A DNA stretch of 64,000 bases, taken from assembly GCA_963747775.1 (NCBI GenBank), contig CAVVGT010000016.1, forward strand, positions 186,001-250,000. The letters are read 5' to 3'. The notes beneath the pieces were generated by a model. The model was not told the origin of the DNA. It searched no databases and saw only the letters and a program-made list of their open reading frames with translations. Origin of the DNA: JAGVSZ01 sp963747775. GTDB lineage: Bacteria; Pseudomonadota; Gammaproteobacteria; Burkholderiales; SG8-39. Position 1 is the stretch's first letter. The number at the start of each line of letters is the position of its first letter. Shown here piece after piece: positions 1-8,999 of the stretch. Made by a program: the position numbers and the translations under genes.

Positions 1-252
1 CCCGGTCGGGTTGAAGCCCTTCGTCGCGAGCACCAGGTCCTCGCGGTGGCCCCGCATTAGGCCGCCGAGGATCTCCTCCGAGCGCCCGTCGTTATACTGG
101 TCCGCGGTGTCGAAGAAGTTGATGCCGGCGTCGCGGGCCGCCTTGTACATCGCCGCCGAGGCGCTTTCGTCGGCATCGCCGCCGTATGCCATCGTGCCCG
201 CGCAGAGTTGCGACACCTGCACGCCGGTACGTCCGAGGAGCCGGAATTTCAT
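1..252 (-). CDS. Aldo/keto reductase, N-terminal part (gene runs off the left edge)
   Basis: First 84 codons of an aldo/keto reductase; the rest lies outside the window. ATG at 252 is the start. The opening MKFRLLGRTGVQVS is the standard first strand of the family. FFDTADQYNDG carries the catalytic aspartate (DTA) and tyrosine (QY), and the following SEEILG and VLATKG are also family landmarks. Such enzymes reduce aldehydes or ketones with NADPH in the cytosol. The substrate cannot be judged from this part. The fold assignment is secure. Confidence 0.9.
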   Translation of the reverse strand, partial: MKFRLLGRTGVQVSQLCAGTMAYGGDADESASAAMYKAARDAGINFFDTADQYNDGRSEEILGGLMRGHREDLVLATKGFNPTG

Positions 253-269
253 GCGCGCACCTCCCGGGG

Positions 270-488
270 TCAGCGCTTGCGGTTGGTCACCAGCAGAATC
301 GTGCCGGCAGCGATCGCCGCCACGCTGATCCAGATCGGAATCGCGACCGTTTCCTTCTCCTCGATGGAGAACTGAAACGGTCCCAGCTTCGCCTCGTGCG
401 TCTCTCGCGTATAGCTGAAGCTGCCGTAGATCAGCCCCGCCACGCCGGCGACGATCAGCAGAACACCGATGATCTTGGCTGCGCCCAT
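270..488 (-). CDS. Small membrane protein with two transmembrane helices
   Basis: A 72-residue protein with a hydrophobic helix at about residues 5-24 and another at about 50-67, ending in a basic tail (NRKR). Between them is a charged segment (KLGPFQFSIEEKET). It lies 17 bp upstream of the aldo/keto reductase start on the same strand and may share its transcript. It resembles small uncharacterised inner-membrane proteins common in proteobacteria; I cannot assign a function. The coding call rests on good third-position GC bias and the clean two-helix topology. Confidence 0.65.
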   Translation of the reverse strand: MGAAKIIGVLLIVAGVAGLIYGSFSYTRETHEAKLGPFQFSIEEKETVAIPIWISVAAIAAGTILLVTNRKR

Positions 489-568
489 GATGCCGTCCGG
501 AACGGACTATATCGCAGCGCGCGCCGGTTCTGGTCTAATCCTCCCGCCCTACCGCTGCCTCATCGGCC

Positions 569-2263
569 ATGCGTTTCGACACCTATCTCCGCTACGACGA
601 GCTGACGCGCGCGCTCCACGCGCTCGCCGCCGCACACCCGCGGCTCCTCCGCATCGAGAGCATCGGCAAGAGCTTCGAGGGGCGCGACATCTGGCTTGCG
701 ACCGCCACGCGGTTCGACACGGGCGCCGACGGGGACAAGCCCGCGCTATGGGTCGACGGCAACATCCATGCGACCGAGGTCGCCGGATCGATGGCGTGCC
801 TCTACCTGCTGCATCACCTCGTCGCGCAGTACGGCAAGGACGAGGACATCACGCGCTGCCTCGACACGCGCGCGTTCTACGTCTGTCCGCGTCTCAACCC
901 GGACGGCGCCGAATGGGCACTCGCCGACGTCCCGAAGATCATCCGCTCCAGCACGCGGCCCTACCCCTACGACGAGGAGCCCGTCGCGGGATTGCGCCGC
1001 GAGGACGTCGACGGCGACGGCCGTGTGCTCACGATGCGCGTGCCCGATCCCAACGGGCCGTGGAAGACGTCCGAGCGCGATCGGCGCCTCATGGTCCGTC
1101 GCGATCCGGCCGAGACCGGTGGCCGCTACTACCGGCTGCTGCCGGAAGGGCTGATCGACGGCTGGGACGGGGCGACGTTCAAGCTGCAGCCGCGCAAGGA
1201 GCAGCTCGACCTGAATCGCAACTTCCCCGCGGGCTGGCGGCAGGAGCACGAACAGTACGGCGCGGGACCCTTCCCGACCTCCGAGCCCGAGGTGCGCACG
1301 GCGGTGCAGTTCGTCGCCGCGCATCCGAACATCACCGGCGCGATCCTGTTCCACACCTACAGCGGCGTGCTGCTCCGACCGTACTCGCACCAGGCCGACG
1401 ACGCCCTGCCGGTCGAGGATCTCCGGACGTACCAGAAGCTCGGCGGGAAGGGGACCGAGATCACCGGCTATCCGAGCATCTCGGTGTTCCACGACTTCCG
1501 CTATCACCCGAAGGAGGTCATCACCGGCTCGTTCGACGACTGGGCCTACGACCATCTCGGCGTGTTCGCGTGGACGATCGAGATCTGGAGCCCGCAGCGC
1601 GCGGCCGGCATCGCTGACTACAAGTTCATCGAGTGGTACCGCGAGCACCCGGTCGAGGACGACCTCAAGCTGCTCGAGTGGAACGACAAGACGCTGGCCG
1701 GCCGCGGCTTCGTCGACTGGTATCCGTTCCGGCACCCGCAGCTCGGTGAGGTCGAGCTTGGCGGCTGGAACGCGCTCTACACCTGGAGCAATCCGCCGCA
1801 CGCATTGCTCGAGAAGGAACTCGCGCTCTTCCCGAAGTGGCTCGTGTGGAACCTCCTCGTGTCGCCTCAGCTCGAGCTCGTCGAGGCGAGCGCCGCGCGG
1901 CTTGGCGCCGAAACGTGGCGCGTTCGTCTCGTCGTCCAAAACACGGGCTGGCTGCCGAGCTACGTCACGCAGCGCGCATTGAAGAACAAGACCGTGCGCG
2001 GGGTGATCGCCGAGATCGAGCTGCCGCCGGACGCGCTGCTCGAGACCGGCATCGCGCGCGAGGACCTCGGCCAGCTCGAGGGTCGCGCGTACAAGCCGAC
2101 GGTGCCGAGCAGCTGGGCCGGCTGGGGCGGCGATGCAACCGACGATCGCGCGAAGGCGGAATGGGTCGTGCGCGCGCCGTCAGGCGGCGTGGTGAAGCTC
2201 ACGGCGCGGCACGAGCGAGCCGGCGTGGTGCGGGCGGAGATCCGGCTCGATTCGCCGGAGTGA
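569..2263 (+). CDS. M14-family zinc carboxypeptidase
   Basis: A 564-residue metallopeptidase of the carboxypeptidase A (M14) superfamily. The HxxE zinc motif is at about residues 67-70 (NIHATEVAG). A later FHTYSG segment supplies the third zinc ligand and WTIEIW the catalytic glutamate; LDLNRNFP is the usual substrate-binding arginine loop. No signal peptide is evident, so it is probably cytoplasmic. The extra C-terminal 150 residues form a separate beta-rich domain. Start is ATG at 569; the gene stands alone. It is expected to remove C-terminal residues from peptides or modified amino acids; the specificity is unknown. Confidence 0.88.
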   Translation: MRFDTYLRYDELTRALHALAAAHPRLLRIESIGKSFEGRDIWLATATRFDTGADGDKPALWVDGNIHATEVAGSMACLYLLHHLVAQYGKDEDITRCLDTRAFYVCPRLNPDGAEWALADVPKIIRSSTRPYPYDEEPVAGLRREDVDGDGRVLTMRVPDPNGPWKTSERDRRLMVRRDPAETGGRYYRLLPEGLIDGWDGATFKLQPRKEQLDLNRNFPAGWRQEHEQYGAGPFPTSEPEVRTAVQFVAAHPNITGAILFHTYSGVLLRPYSHQADDALPVEDLRTYQKLGGKGTEITGYPSISVFHDFRYHPKEVITGSFDDWAYDHLGVFAWTIEIWSPQRAAGIADYKFIEWYREHPVEDDLKLLEWNDKTLAGRGFVDWYPFRHPQLGEVELGGWNALYTWSNPPHALLEKELALFPKWLVWNLLVSPQLELVEASAARLGAETWRVRLVVQNTGWLPSYVTQRALKNKTVRGVIAEIELPPDALLETGIAREDLGQLEGRAYKPTVPSSWAGWGGDATDDRAKAEWVVRAPSGGVVKLTARHERAGVVRAEIRLDSPE

Positions 2264-2285
2264 TCGCGGCCATCCGAAACTACGA

Positions 2286-2315
2286 TTTAGAGATTCCTTC
2301 CCCGGCACCTATACT
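2286..2315 (+). promoter_or_regulatory. Candidate sigma-70 promoter for the small gene at 2364
   Basis: A -35-like TTTAGA at 2286-2291 is separated by 18 bp from a good -10 TATACT at 2310-2315. It sits about 50 bp upstream of the GTG at 2364. It is the only AT-rich stretch in this gap. Prediction by eye only. Confidence 0.35.
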
Positions 2316-2363
2316 CGATTTGTGCGACGCAACATGCTCGCCTGAAATGATGAAGGTATCCGC

Positions 2364-2603
2364 GTGAAACGAGTTACTGGGAGACCCATTGGCAAGTCCA
2401 CCGCCGAACTGGTGGAAGGCGTCCAGATGAACGCGGCCGACCGCCAGGTGGCGATGGCCGCGTTGCAGCGCGCGGAGGCAATCTCCGACGTGCTGTACTT
2501 CGCGACGGAAGCGGCGAAAGCGGCCATCGAGGCCGGCCTGCACGGCGCGCGAATCCTCGCGCAGCGCATCAGGACGACGCTGGCCAAGTCTGCTCAATCG
2601 TAG
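2364..2603 (+). CDS. Small hypothetical protein with long helix
   Basis: A 79-residue protein starting at GTG 2364. I do not recognise a family. The centre (about residues 20-70) is rich in Ala, Glu, Arg and Lys with heptad-like spacing and is predicted to be one or two amphipathic helices. The ends are basic. A promoter-like sequence lies 50 bp upstream, which together with strong GC3 bias supports a real gene. No operon partner. It could be a phasin-like or DNA-binding helical protein, but that is a guess. Confidence 0.5.
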   Translation: MKRVTGRPIGKSTAELVEGVQMNAADRQVAMAALQRAEAISDVLYFATEAAKAAIEAGLHGARILAQRIRTTLAKSAQS

Positions 2604-2779
2604 CTCGTCTGCAGCGGGCGAGATCTCGCTTGACGCGTCCCGGTCGGGGGTTGCGGCACAGCGCGACTTCGGCAGCGAGCGCCTCGATCGTCAGCCCCGC
2701 GAGCCAGCCTTTGCTCTCGTGACGCATCGACGTATCGCCGCACGGCGTCGACGAACATCGTCTCGCTTATTTGCTCGTG

Positions 2780-3073
2780 CTAGACGTGGTAGCCCGCCTC
2801 GCGCTGGTGCCGAATGGCGAGCACCTCGATCCTGTCCCGGCGCGGCGAGACCCGATACAGCGCGACATACCCGGTCCGACCATAAGAGATCACGAGTTCA
2901 CGCAGGCGCCCTCGGACCGGCCGGCCGATGTAAGGGTGACGTTTCAGGACCCGAACGGCATCCACGATGGCCTCCGCTGCGTTGACCGCGGCGGCGGGAG
3001 CCACTGCATCAAGGAAGTCGAATAGCCGATCGAGATCGGTCAGCGCCCGCGCGCTGTAGAGGATCTCAGCCAA
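2780..3073 (-). CDS. parE: RelE/ParE-family toxin
   Basis: A 97-residue protein with the ParE/RelE layout: an N-terminal helix pair (DLDRLFDFLDAV), then HPYIGRPVRG, then the beta-strand core RELVISYGRTGYVALYRV, and a closing IEVLAIRHQRE. Members act on gyrase (ParE) or cleave mRNA on the ribosome (RelE). Length and the PYIGRPV signature favour ParE. It lies 21 bp downstream of the ribbon-helix-helix antitoxin, the normal order for this type II pair, which is likely autoregulated. Confidence 0.85.
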   Translation of the reverse strand: MAEILYSARALTDLDRLFDFLDAVAPAAAVNAAEAIVDAVRVLKRHPYIGRPVRGRLRELVISYGRTGYVALYRVSPRRDRIEVLAIRHQREAGYHV

Positions 3074-3094
3074 TGCGGTCTGACGCGGCTCGTC

Positions 3095-3388
3095 CTAGCG
3101 TTTGCGAGCACGCCGTGCCGGCTGCGGGCGGCGCGCCGTCTTTCCCGTAGCGCGCGCCGCGATATATGCGTGCACTTCTTCGGCCGCGTACAGCGGTCCA
3201 CCGGCGTCCACGTCCGCTGCGGATGCTTCAGCTTCGACGATGAACGCCTCGCGCATTTCCGCCAACGCAGCCTGAGCCTCCAGTGCGTCAACCATCCAAG
3301 CGTGCGGCGTCTTCCCCGCCGCCTCAGCGAGCGGAGCGATGCGAGCCTTCAGCGGCTCGGGAAGCTTGAGCGTCGTGGTGGAGGTCAT
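3095..3388 (-). CDS. Ribbon-helix-helix antitoxin of the ParE-type toxin
   Basis: A 97-residue protein starting at ATG 3388. Residues 2-45 (STTTLKLPEPLKARIAPLAE, then AGKTPHAWMVDALE) fit a CopG/Arc ribbon-helix-helix DNA-binding domain, where the TLKLP strand pairs in the dimer. The C-terminal half is acidic then Ala-rich, ending in a very basic tail (PARRARKR); antitoxins usually wrap the toxin with this half. It precedes the toxin gene on the same strand. It should bind its own promoter in the 100 bp before 3491. Confidence 0.8.
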   Translation of the reverse strand: MTSTTTLKLPEPLKARIAPLAEAAGKTPHAWMVDALEAQAALAEMREAFIVEAEASAADVDAGGPLYAAEEVHAYIAARATGKTARRPQPARRARKR

Positions 3389-3490
3389 CGCGACGATCCG
3401 TGAATAGGTGACACCATGGTAATACCCAGCAGAAACGCCCGTCAACAGAACGTCGCGTCCACCTTCGCTTCTGTTCTAATCCCATCCGTC

Positions 3491-5641
3491 ATGCAACCCG
3501 CCCGCGACCTGTCGAGCTACCGCAAGCACTGGGCCGCGCGCTTCGGCATCGCGCCGTTCCTGCCGATGTCGAGCGAGGAGATGGACGCGCTCGGCTGGGA
3601 CAGCTGCGACGTGGTCATGGTGACCGGCGATGCGTACGTCGATCACCCCAGCTTCGGCATGGCCATCATCGGGCGCGTGCTCGAGGCGCAGGGCTTCCGC
3701 GTCGGCATCATCGCGCAGCCCGACTGGCACAGCGCCGAGCCGTTCGCCGCGCTCGGTCGCCCGAACCTGTTCTTCGGCATCACCGCGGGGAACATGGACT
3801 CGATGGTGAACCGCTACACCGCGGACCGGCGCATCCGCAGCGATGACGCGTACACGCCGGGCGGCGAAGGCGGCAAGCGACCGGACCGCTCCGTCATCGT
3901 CTACGCCCAGCGCGCGCGCGAGGCGTTCAACGACGTGCCGATCGTGATCGGCGGAATCGAGGCTTCGCTGCGACGCATCGCGCATTTCGACTACTGGTCG
4001 GAGAAGGTGCGCCGCTCGATTCTGCTCGACGCGAAGGCCGATCTGCTCGTGTTCGGCAACGCCGAGCGGCAGATCTGCGAGATCGCGCACCGCCTCGCAG
4101 CGCGCGAATCCATCCACGACATCACCGATCTGCGCGGCACCGCGTTCGCGCGCCGATCCCTGCCGCCCGATTGGATCGAGATCGACTCGACGCACCTCGA
4201 CACGCCGGGTCCGCTGAACCCGCCGGTCGATCCGTACGCCATGGCGGACAACGCGGGAACCAAGGCGGGGCGGCCGGCGCAGCAGGTGGTGCGCTTCGAG
4301 CGGGACGTGAGGAACGCCGACCGCGGCCGCAGCGTCGTGCGCCTGCCCGGGTACGAGCGGGTGGCGAACGACCCGGTGCTGTATGCCCATGCTTCCCGGA
4401 TCCTGCACGTCGAGTCGAATCCCGGCAACGCGCGCGCGCTCGTGCAGCGTCACGGCGAGCTCGACGTGTGGCTGAACCCGCCGCCCATCCCGCTCACGAC
4501 GAAGGAGATGGACTGGGTATACGAGCTGCCGTACCGGCGCCAGCCGCACCCGTTCTACGGGAGCGCGAAGATCCCGGCGCACGAGATGATCCGCTTCTCG
4601 ATCGCCATCCAGCGCGGCTGCTTCGGCGGCTGCACGTTCTGCTCGATCACCGAGCACGAGGGCCGCATCATCCAGAGCCGCTCGGAGGACTCGGTGATCC
4701 GCGAGATCGAGACGGTACGCGACACGGTGCCGGGCTTCACCGGCGTCATCTCCGATCTCGGCGGGCCGACCGCCAACATGTATCGCCTCGCGTGCAAGAG
4801 CCGCGAGATCGAGAGCGCCTGCCGCCGGCCCTCGTGCGTCTATCCCGGCATCTGCCCGAACCTGAACACCGACCACGCGCCGCTCATCAAGCTCTACCGT
4901 CGGGCGCGCGAGCTGCCGGGCATCAAGAAGGTGCTGATCGCCTCGGGCGTGCGCTACGACCTCGCGATCGAGTCGCCCGAGTACGTGAAGGAGCTCGCGC
5001 AGCACCACGTCGGCGGCTATCTCAAGATCGCGCCCGAGGCGATCGGCGAAGGTCCGCTCTCGAAGATGATGAAGCCGGGCGTCGGGACCTACTACCGGTT
5101 CAAGGAGCTCTTCGACCGCTACTCGAAGGAAGCGGGCAAGGAGCAGTACCTCATTCCCTACTTCATCGCGGCGCACCCCGGCACCACCGACGAGGACATG
5201 CTGGAGCTCGCGCTGTGGCTGAAGAAGAACGGCTTCCGCGCCGACCAGGTGCAGGCATTCCTGCCTTCGCCGATGGCGACCGCCACCGCCATGTATCACA
5301 GCGGCAAGAACCCGCTGCGGCGCGTGTCGCGCACGAGCGAAGACGTGGTCGTGCCGAAGGGACTGAAGGTGCGCCGCCTGCACAAAGCGTTCCTGCGCTA
5401 CCACGACGCGCACAACTGGCCGATGCTGCGCGAGGCGCTGCGGCGCATGGGCCGCACCGACCTGATCGGCAGCGGCAGGCATCATCTCGTGCCGGCGTAC
5501 CAGCCGGCGGGGACGGGCGAGGCGCACGAAGGCCGGCGCGGCGCTAGCGCGCATCGCCCGTTCCGCACGCAGCACACCGGATTGCCGGCGACGCCGGCAC
5601 GGCGCAAGGGCGCGGGCGCGGCGACGCGCCGCAAGGGCTGA
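3491..5641 (+). CDS. ygiQ: YgiQ-family radical SAM protein
   Basis: A long radical-SAM protein of the YgiQ/UPF0313 family. An N-terminal B12-binding-like domain (about residues 1-300) precedes the radical SAM barrel with CFGGCTFC, that is C377, C381 and C384, which would bind the 4Fe-4S cluster. A C-terminal domain with FLPSPMATATAMY follows, then a very basic low-complexity tail (last 35 residues). I chose ATG 3491 (MQPARDLSSY) because family members begin there; an upstream in-frame start at 3416 adds a segment unlike the family. The true reaction of YgiQ proteins is not established. Confidence 0.93.
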   Translation: MQPARDLSSYRKHWAARFGIAPFLPMSSEEMDALGWDSCDVVMVTGDAYVDHPSFGMAIIGRVLEAQGFRVGIIAQPDWHSAEPFAALGRPNLFFGITAGNMDSMVNRYTADRRIRSDDAYTPGGEGGKRPDRSVIVYAQRAREAFNDVPIVIGGIEASLRRIAHFDYWSEKVRRSILLDAKADLLVFGNAERQICEIAHRLAARESIHDITDLRGTAFARRSLPPDWIEIDSTHLDTPGPLNPPVDPYAMADNAGTKAGRPAQQVVRFERDVRNADRGRSVVRLPGYERVANDPVLYAHASRILHVESNPGNARALVQRHGELDVWLNPPPIPLTTKEMDWVYELPYRRQPHPFYGSAKIPAHEMIRFSIAIQRGCFGGCTFCSITEHEGRIIQSRSEDSVIREIETVRDTVPGFTGVISDLGGPTANMYRLACKSREIESACRRPSCVYPGICPNLNTDHAPLIKLYRRARELPGIKKVLIASGVRYDLAIESPEYVKELAQHHVGGYLKIAPEAIGEGPLSKMMKPGVGTYYRFKELFDRYSKEAGKEQYLIPYFIAAHPGTTDEDMLELALWLKKNGFRADQVQAFLPSPMATATAMYHSGKNPLRRVSRTSEDVVVPKGLKVRRLHKAFLRYHDAHNWPMLREALRRMGRTDLIGSGRHHLVPAYQPAGTGEAHEGRRGASAHRPFRTQHTGLPATPARRKGAGAATRRKG

Positions 5642-5651
5642 GCCGGGACGC

Positions 5652-8003
5652 ATGCGCGGCACCCCGCTCGCCCTGCTCGTCGTCTGCATCGCCGGCTGCG
5701 CGGCACTCGTCCAGGACTCCCACCTCGACGAGCGCTATGGCGCGCCGGACCCCGCGCGCTACGATGCGCCGCGTGCGCCTGCGCCGGGCGGGATGTCCTA
5801 CCGCAAGGACGTGCAGCCGATCCTCGAGCGCCGCTGCGTCGTCTGCCACGGCTGCTACGACGCGCCCTGCCAGATCAAGCTCGGCGCTTGGGAAGGGATT
5901 GCGCGCGGCGGAAGTACCGCCCCCATTTATGACGGCGGCCGCCTGCTCGAGGCGCCGACGACGCGATTGTTCGTGGACGCGCAGCGACCGTCCGAGTGGC
6001 GCAAGAAGGGCTTCTTCCCGATCCTAAACGAGCGCGCGCCGACGCCCGATGCGAACCTCGCGGCGAGCGTGCTCTACCGGACCCTCGCGCTCAAGCGCGC
6101 CCATCCGCTGCCGGGCGAGGCGGTGCTCCCGAAGCCGTTCGATTTCTCGCTCGACCGCAGCCAGTCGTGCCCGCGCATCGAGCAGTACGACGCCTACGAG
6201 CGCGACTTCCCGCTCGCGGGCATGCCCTACGGCCTCCCTGGACTCGATCCGCGCGAATTCGAGACGGTCACGCGCTGGCTCGAGGCCGGCGCGCCCTACG
6301 ACGGGTCGGTGCCGCCGTCCGCGGACGCGAGCCGCCAGGTGCGCGAGTGGGAGGCGTTCCTCAATGGCGACTCGCTCAAGGAGCGGCTGATGAGCCGCTA
6401 TCTGTACGAGCACCTGTACCTCGGGTATCTGTACTTCGAGGGCGACCCGGGCCGGCGCGCCTTCCGCCTCGTCCGGTCCGCCACGCCGCCGGGCACGCCG
6501 GTCGCGTTTGTCGCGACGCGGCGGCCGTACGACGATCCGCAGGTGCCGCGCGTGTACTACCGGTTGGTGCCCGAGCCGGAGACGATCCTCGCCAAGACGC
6601 ACATGCCCTACGCGCTCTCGCCCGCGCGGATGGCGAAGTACCGCGCCTGGTTCCTCGCCGCGCAATTCCAGGTCGACGCGCTGCCGGACTACGCGATCGA
6701 GACGGCGTCGAACCCGTTCGTCGCCTTCCGCGCCCTGCCGGTCGACTCGCGCTACCGCTTCCTGCTCGACGAGGCGAACTTCTTCATCCTGAACTTCATC
6801 AAGGGCCCGGTGTGCCGCGGCCAGCTCGCGGTCGACGTGATCGAGGACCGCTTCTGGGTCTTCTTCGCCGATCCGGCGATCAGCGCGAGCGAGGCGAGCG
6901 CCGAGCTGATCGCGCGCCAGTCGGGCGATCTGCGCCTGCCCGCCGAATGGGGCAGCAACGCGCCGCTGCTGCGGCCGTGGCTCCAGTACGCCGACCTGGA
7001 GACGCGCTTTTTGCAGGCGAAGACCCGCAACCTCGAGCAGGCGCTCGACGGGCCGCGCAAGATCGACCTCGCGCTCGTCTGGGACGGCGAGGGCCGCAAT
7101 CCGAACGCCGCGCTGACGGTCTTCCGGCACTTCGACAGCGCGTCCGTCGTGCAGGGGCTGGTGGGCGAGCCGCCGAAGACGGCCTGGGTCATCGGCTACC
7201 CGCTCCTCGAGCGCATCTACTACCTGCTCGTCGCCGGCTACGACGTGTACGGCAACGCCGGTCACCAGCTCACGAGCCGGCTGTACATGGACTTCCTGCG
7301 GATGGAAGGGGAGTTCAACTTCCTGGTCTTCCTCCCGCGGGCGGCGCGCGAGCCGACGCGCGATTACTGGTATCGCGGCGCGTCGGACTCGGTGAAGGAC
7401 TATGTGTACGGACGCCGGGCGCAACTCGACCTCGAGACCGGCATCGACTATCGGACGGCCGATCCGCAGCGCGAGCTCTACGGCCTGCTGCGGGCGCGCC
7501 TCGCGCCGGTTCTGGCGACGCGCTACGACCTCGCGACCGTGGCCGACGCGGCGCTGCGACGCGACCTGCAGGCGCTCGCCGCGGTGCGGGGGGCGAGCAC
7601 CGCGTGGCTGCCCGAGATGATCTTCATCCGCGTCGACGACCCGCCGCGCCCGCCGCAGTGGTTCACGCTCCTGCGCGACACCGCGCACAGCAACGTGTCG
7701 CACATCTTCCTGGAGAAGCAGGAGCTGCTGCCGGCGGAGAACACGCTCACGCTGGTGCCGGGGTTCATCGGCGCCTATCCGAATGCGGTCTTCCGCGTCC
7801 GCCGCGCGGAGCTGCCGGCGCTCGCGGCGGCGATTCGTGGACTCGGCTCGGAGGCCGACTACCGCAAGCTCGCCGACGGCTTCGCCGTCCGCCGCACCGA
7901 CGCGGCGTTCTGGGCCGCGAGCGACGCGATGAATGACGCGTACGCGCGCGTGCAGCCGCTGGAGGCGGGCCTCTTCGACCTCAATCGGCTCGAGAACCGC
8001 TGA
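5652..8003 (+). CDS. cti: Fatty acid cis/trans isomerase, cytochrome c type
   Basis: A 783-residue protein matching Cti over its length. The N-terminus is a lipoprotein-type signal ending IAGC (Cys16). A haem c motif CVVCH is at residues 62-66, with extra cysteines close by. Cti converts cis-unsaturated acyl chains of phospholipids to trans in the periplasm, which stiffens the membrane under solvent or heat stress. The motif MPYALSPARM and the FILNFIKGPVCRGQ segment are typical of the family. It starts 10 bp after ygiQ and may be co-transcribed with it. Confidence 0.92.
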   Translation: MRGTPLALLVVCIAGCAALVQDSHLDERYGAPDPARYDAPRAPAPGGMSYRKDVQPILERRCVVCHGCYDAPCQIKLGAWEGIARGGSTAPIYDGGRLLEAPTTRLFVDAQRPSEWRKKGFFPILNERAPTPDANLAASVLYRTLALKRAHPLPGEAVLPKPFDFSLDRSQSCPRIEQYDAYERDFPLAGMPYGLPGLDPREFETVTRWLEAGAPYDGSVPPSADASRQVREWEAFLNGDSLKERLMSRYLYEHLYLGYLYFEGDPGRRAFRLVRSATPPGTPVAFVATRRPYDDPQVPRVYYRLVPEPETILAKTHMPYALSPARMAKYRAWFLAAQFQVDALPDYAIETASNPFVAFRALPVDSRYRFLLDEANFFILNFIKGPVCRGQLAVDVIEDRFWVFFADPAISASEASAELIARQSGDLRLPAEWGSNAPLLRPWLQYADLETRFLQAKTRNLEQALDGPRKIDLALVWDGEGRNPNAALTVFRHFDSASVVQGLVGEPPKTAWVIGYPLLERIYYLLVAGYDVYGNAGHQLTSRLYMDFLRMEGEFNFLVFLPRAAREPTRDYWYRGASDSVKDYVYGRRAQLDLETGIDYRTADPQRELYGLLRARLAPVLATRYDLATVADAALRRDLQALAAVRGASTAWLPEMIFIRVDDPPRPPQWFTLLRDTAHSNVSHIFLEKQELLPAENTLTLVPGFIGAYPNAVFRVRRAELPALAAAIRGLGSEADYRKLADGFAVRRTDAAFWAASDAMNDAYARVQPLEAGLFDLNRLENR

Positions 8004-8020
8004 AGCCCGCGCCGCGGGAA

Positions 8021-8971
8021 TCAGGCCGTCCGGCCGGTGACGGGCGCCAGCTGCAGCAGCTTCACCAGCGCATGCAGCGTGCGATTGACCGGCGCGGGAA
8101 CGCCGAGCGCCGCGCCACGCTGCGCGACATAGCCGTTCAGCGCGTCGATCTCGGTCGGCTTGCCGAGCCCGATGTCCTGCGCGGTGGACGAGATCTGCGC
8201 CGGCATCGCCGCGCCGATACCCAGCACGCGCTCGAGCAGGCCGGCGGTGTCGAGTGCGATCCCGTCCGCGCGGGCGACGGCCACGGCCTCGTCCACCACC
8301 TGCGCCATGAGGTCGCGCGCCCAGGGGCTCGCGATCATCGGCCCGTACGGCAGGCGCGAGAGCGCGCAGGCCGCGTTGTAGGCGCAGTTGATGATGAGCT
8401 TGGTCCACAGCTCGCCGTCGACGTTCGGCGACACCTTGCACGGCACGCCGGCGCGCTCGAACACCGCCGCGACCGCGGCGGCGCGCCGCGCCCCTGCGGC
8501 GGAGCCGGCCTGCCCGCCGAGGACGAGGTCGCCGCGCCCGGTGTGGCGCACATGCCCCGGCCCGGCCATCTGGCACCCGACGTACACGACCGCCGCGAGC
8601 ACCTCGGCCGTCACGAGCGGGCGCATGCGCGCCGCGTTGTCGACACCGTTCTGCAGGCTGACGACGGCGGCGCCGGGGGCGAGATGAGGCGCGATCGACT
8701 TCGCCGCCGCATCCGTGTCGCCGGACTTCACGCACACGAGGACGAGCTCCGCGCCGGCAACGGCGTTCGCGTCGCTCGATGCGGCGACCGGCACGTGCAT
8801 CTTGAACTGCAGGGTGTCGAGGAAAAGTCCGTCGCGCCGGAAAGCCTCGACGTGAACCGGCCGGCCGATCAGTGTCACCGGCGCGCCCGCGCGCGCGAGC
8901 ATGCCCCCGTAGTAGCAGCCGACGGCGCCCGCGCCGAGTACGGCGATCCGGGGCCAGGCGTCCGTGGTCAT
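8021..8971 (-). CDS. panE: 2-dehydropantoate 2-reductase family protein
   Basis: A 316-residue ketopantoate reductase (ApbA/PanE) homologue. The Rossmann motif GAGAVGCYYG is at about residues 12-21. The catalytic lysine lies in ELWTKLIINCAYN, and LVCVKSGDT is the family cofactor loop. True PanE reduces ketopantoate with NADPH in pantothenate synthesis, but many paralogues in this family reduce other 2-oxo acids, so the exact substrate is open. ATG 8971 is chosen over an upstream in-frame start because the Rossmann strand follows at once. It ends 17 bp from the convergent cti. Confidence 0.88.
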   Translation of the reverse strand: MTTDAWPRIAVLGAGAVGCYYGGMLARAGAPVTLIGRPVHVEAFRRDGLFLDTLQFKMHVPVAASSDANAVAGAELVLVCVKSGDTDAAAKSIAPHLAPGAAVVSLQNGVDNAARMRPLVTAEVLAAVVYVGCQMAGPGHVRHTGRGDLVLGGQAGSAAGARRAAAVAAVFERAGVPCKVSPNVDGELWTKLIINCAYNAACALSRLPYGPMIASPWARDLMAQVVDEAVAVARADGIALDTAGLLERVLGIGAAMPAQISSTAQDIGLGKPTEIDALNGYVAQRGAALGVPAPVNRTLHALVKLLQLAPVTGRTA

Positions 8972-8999
8972 GTGTTCCCGCTCGTCATGCGCGGCCGGT

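Noticed and set aside
2604..2779. Possible small gene between the 79-residue gene and the toxin
   Set aside because: No frame with a start, coding bias and plausible protein; I see nothing convincing in this 176-bp gap.
6024..8735. Very long open frame on the minus strand opposite cti
   Set aside because: It is Arg/Ala-rich, has no recognisable domain and is the antisense shadow of a clear cti gene in GC-rich DNA.
8021..8971. PanE-like reductase as pathway partner of the PanB-like enzymes
   Set aside because: It is 35 kb away, and the PanB-like proteins probably do not make ketopantoate.
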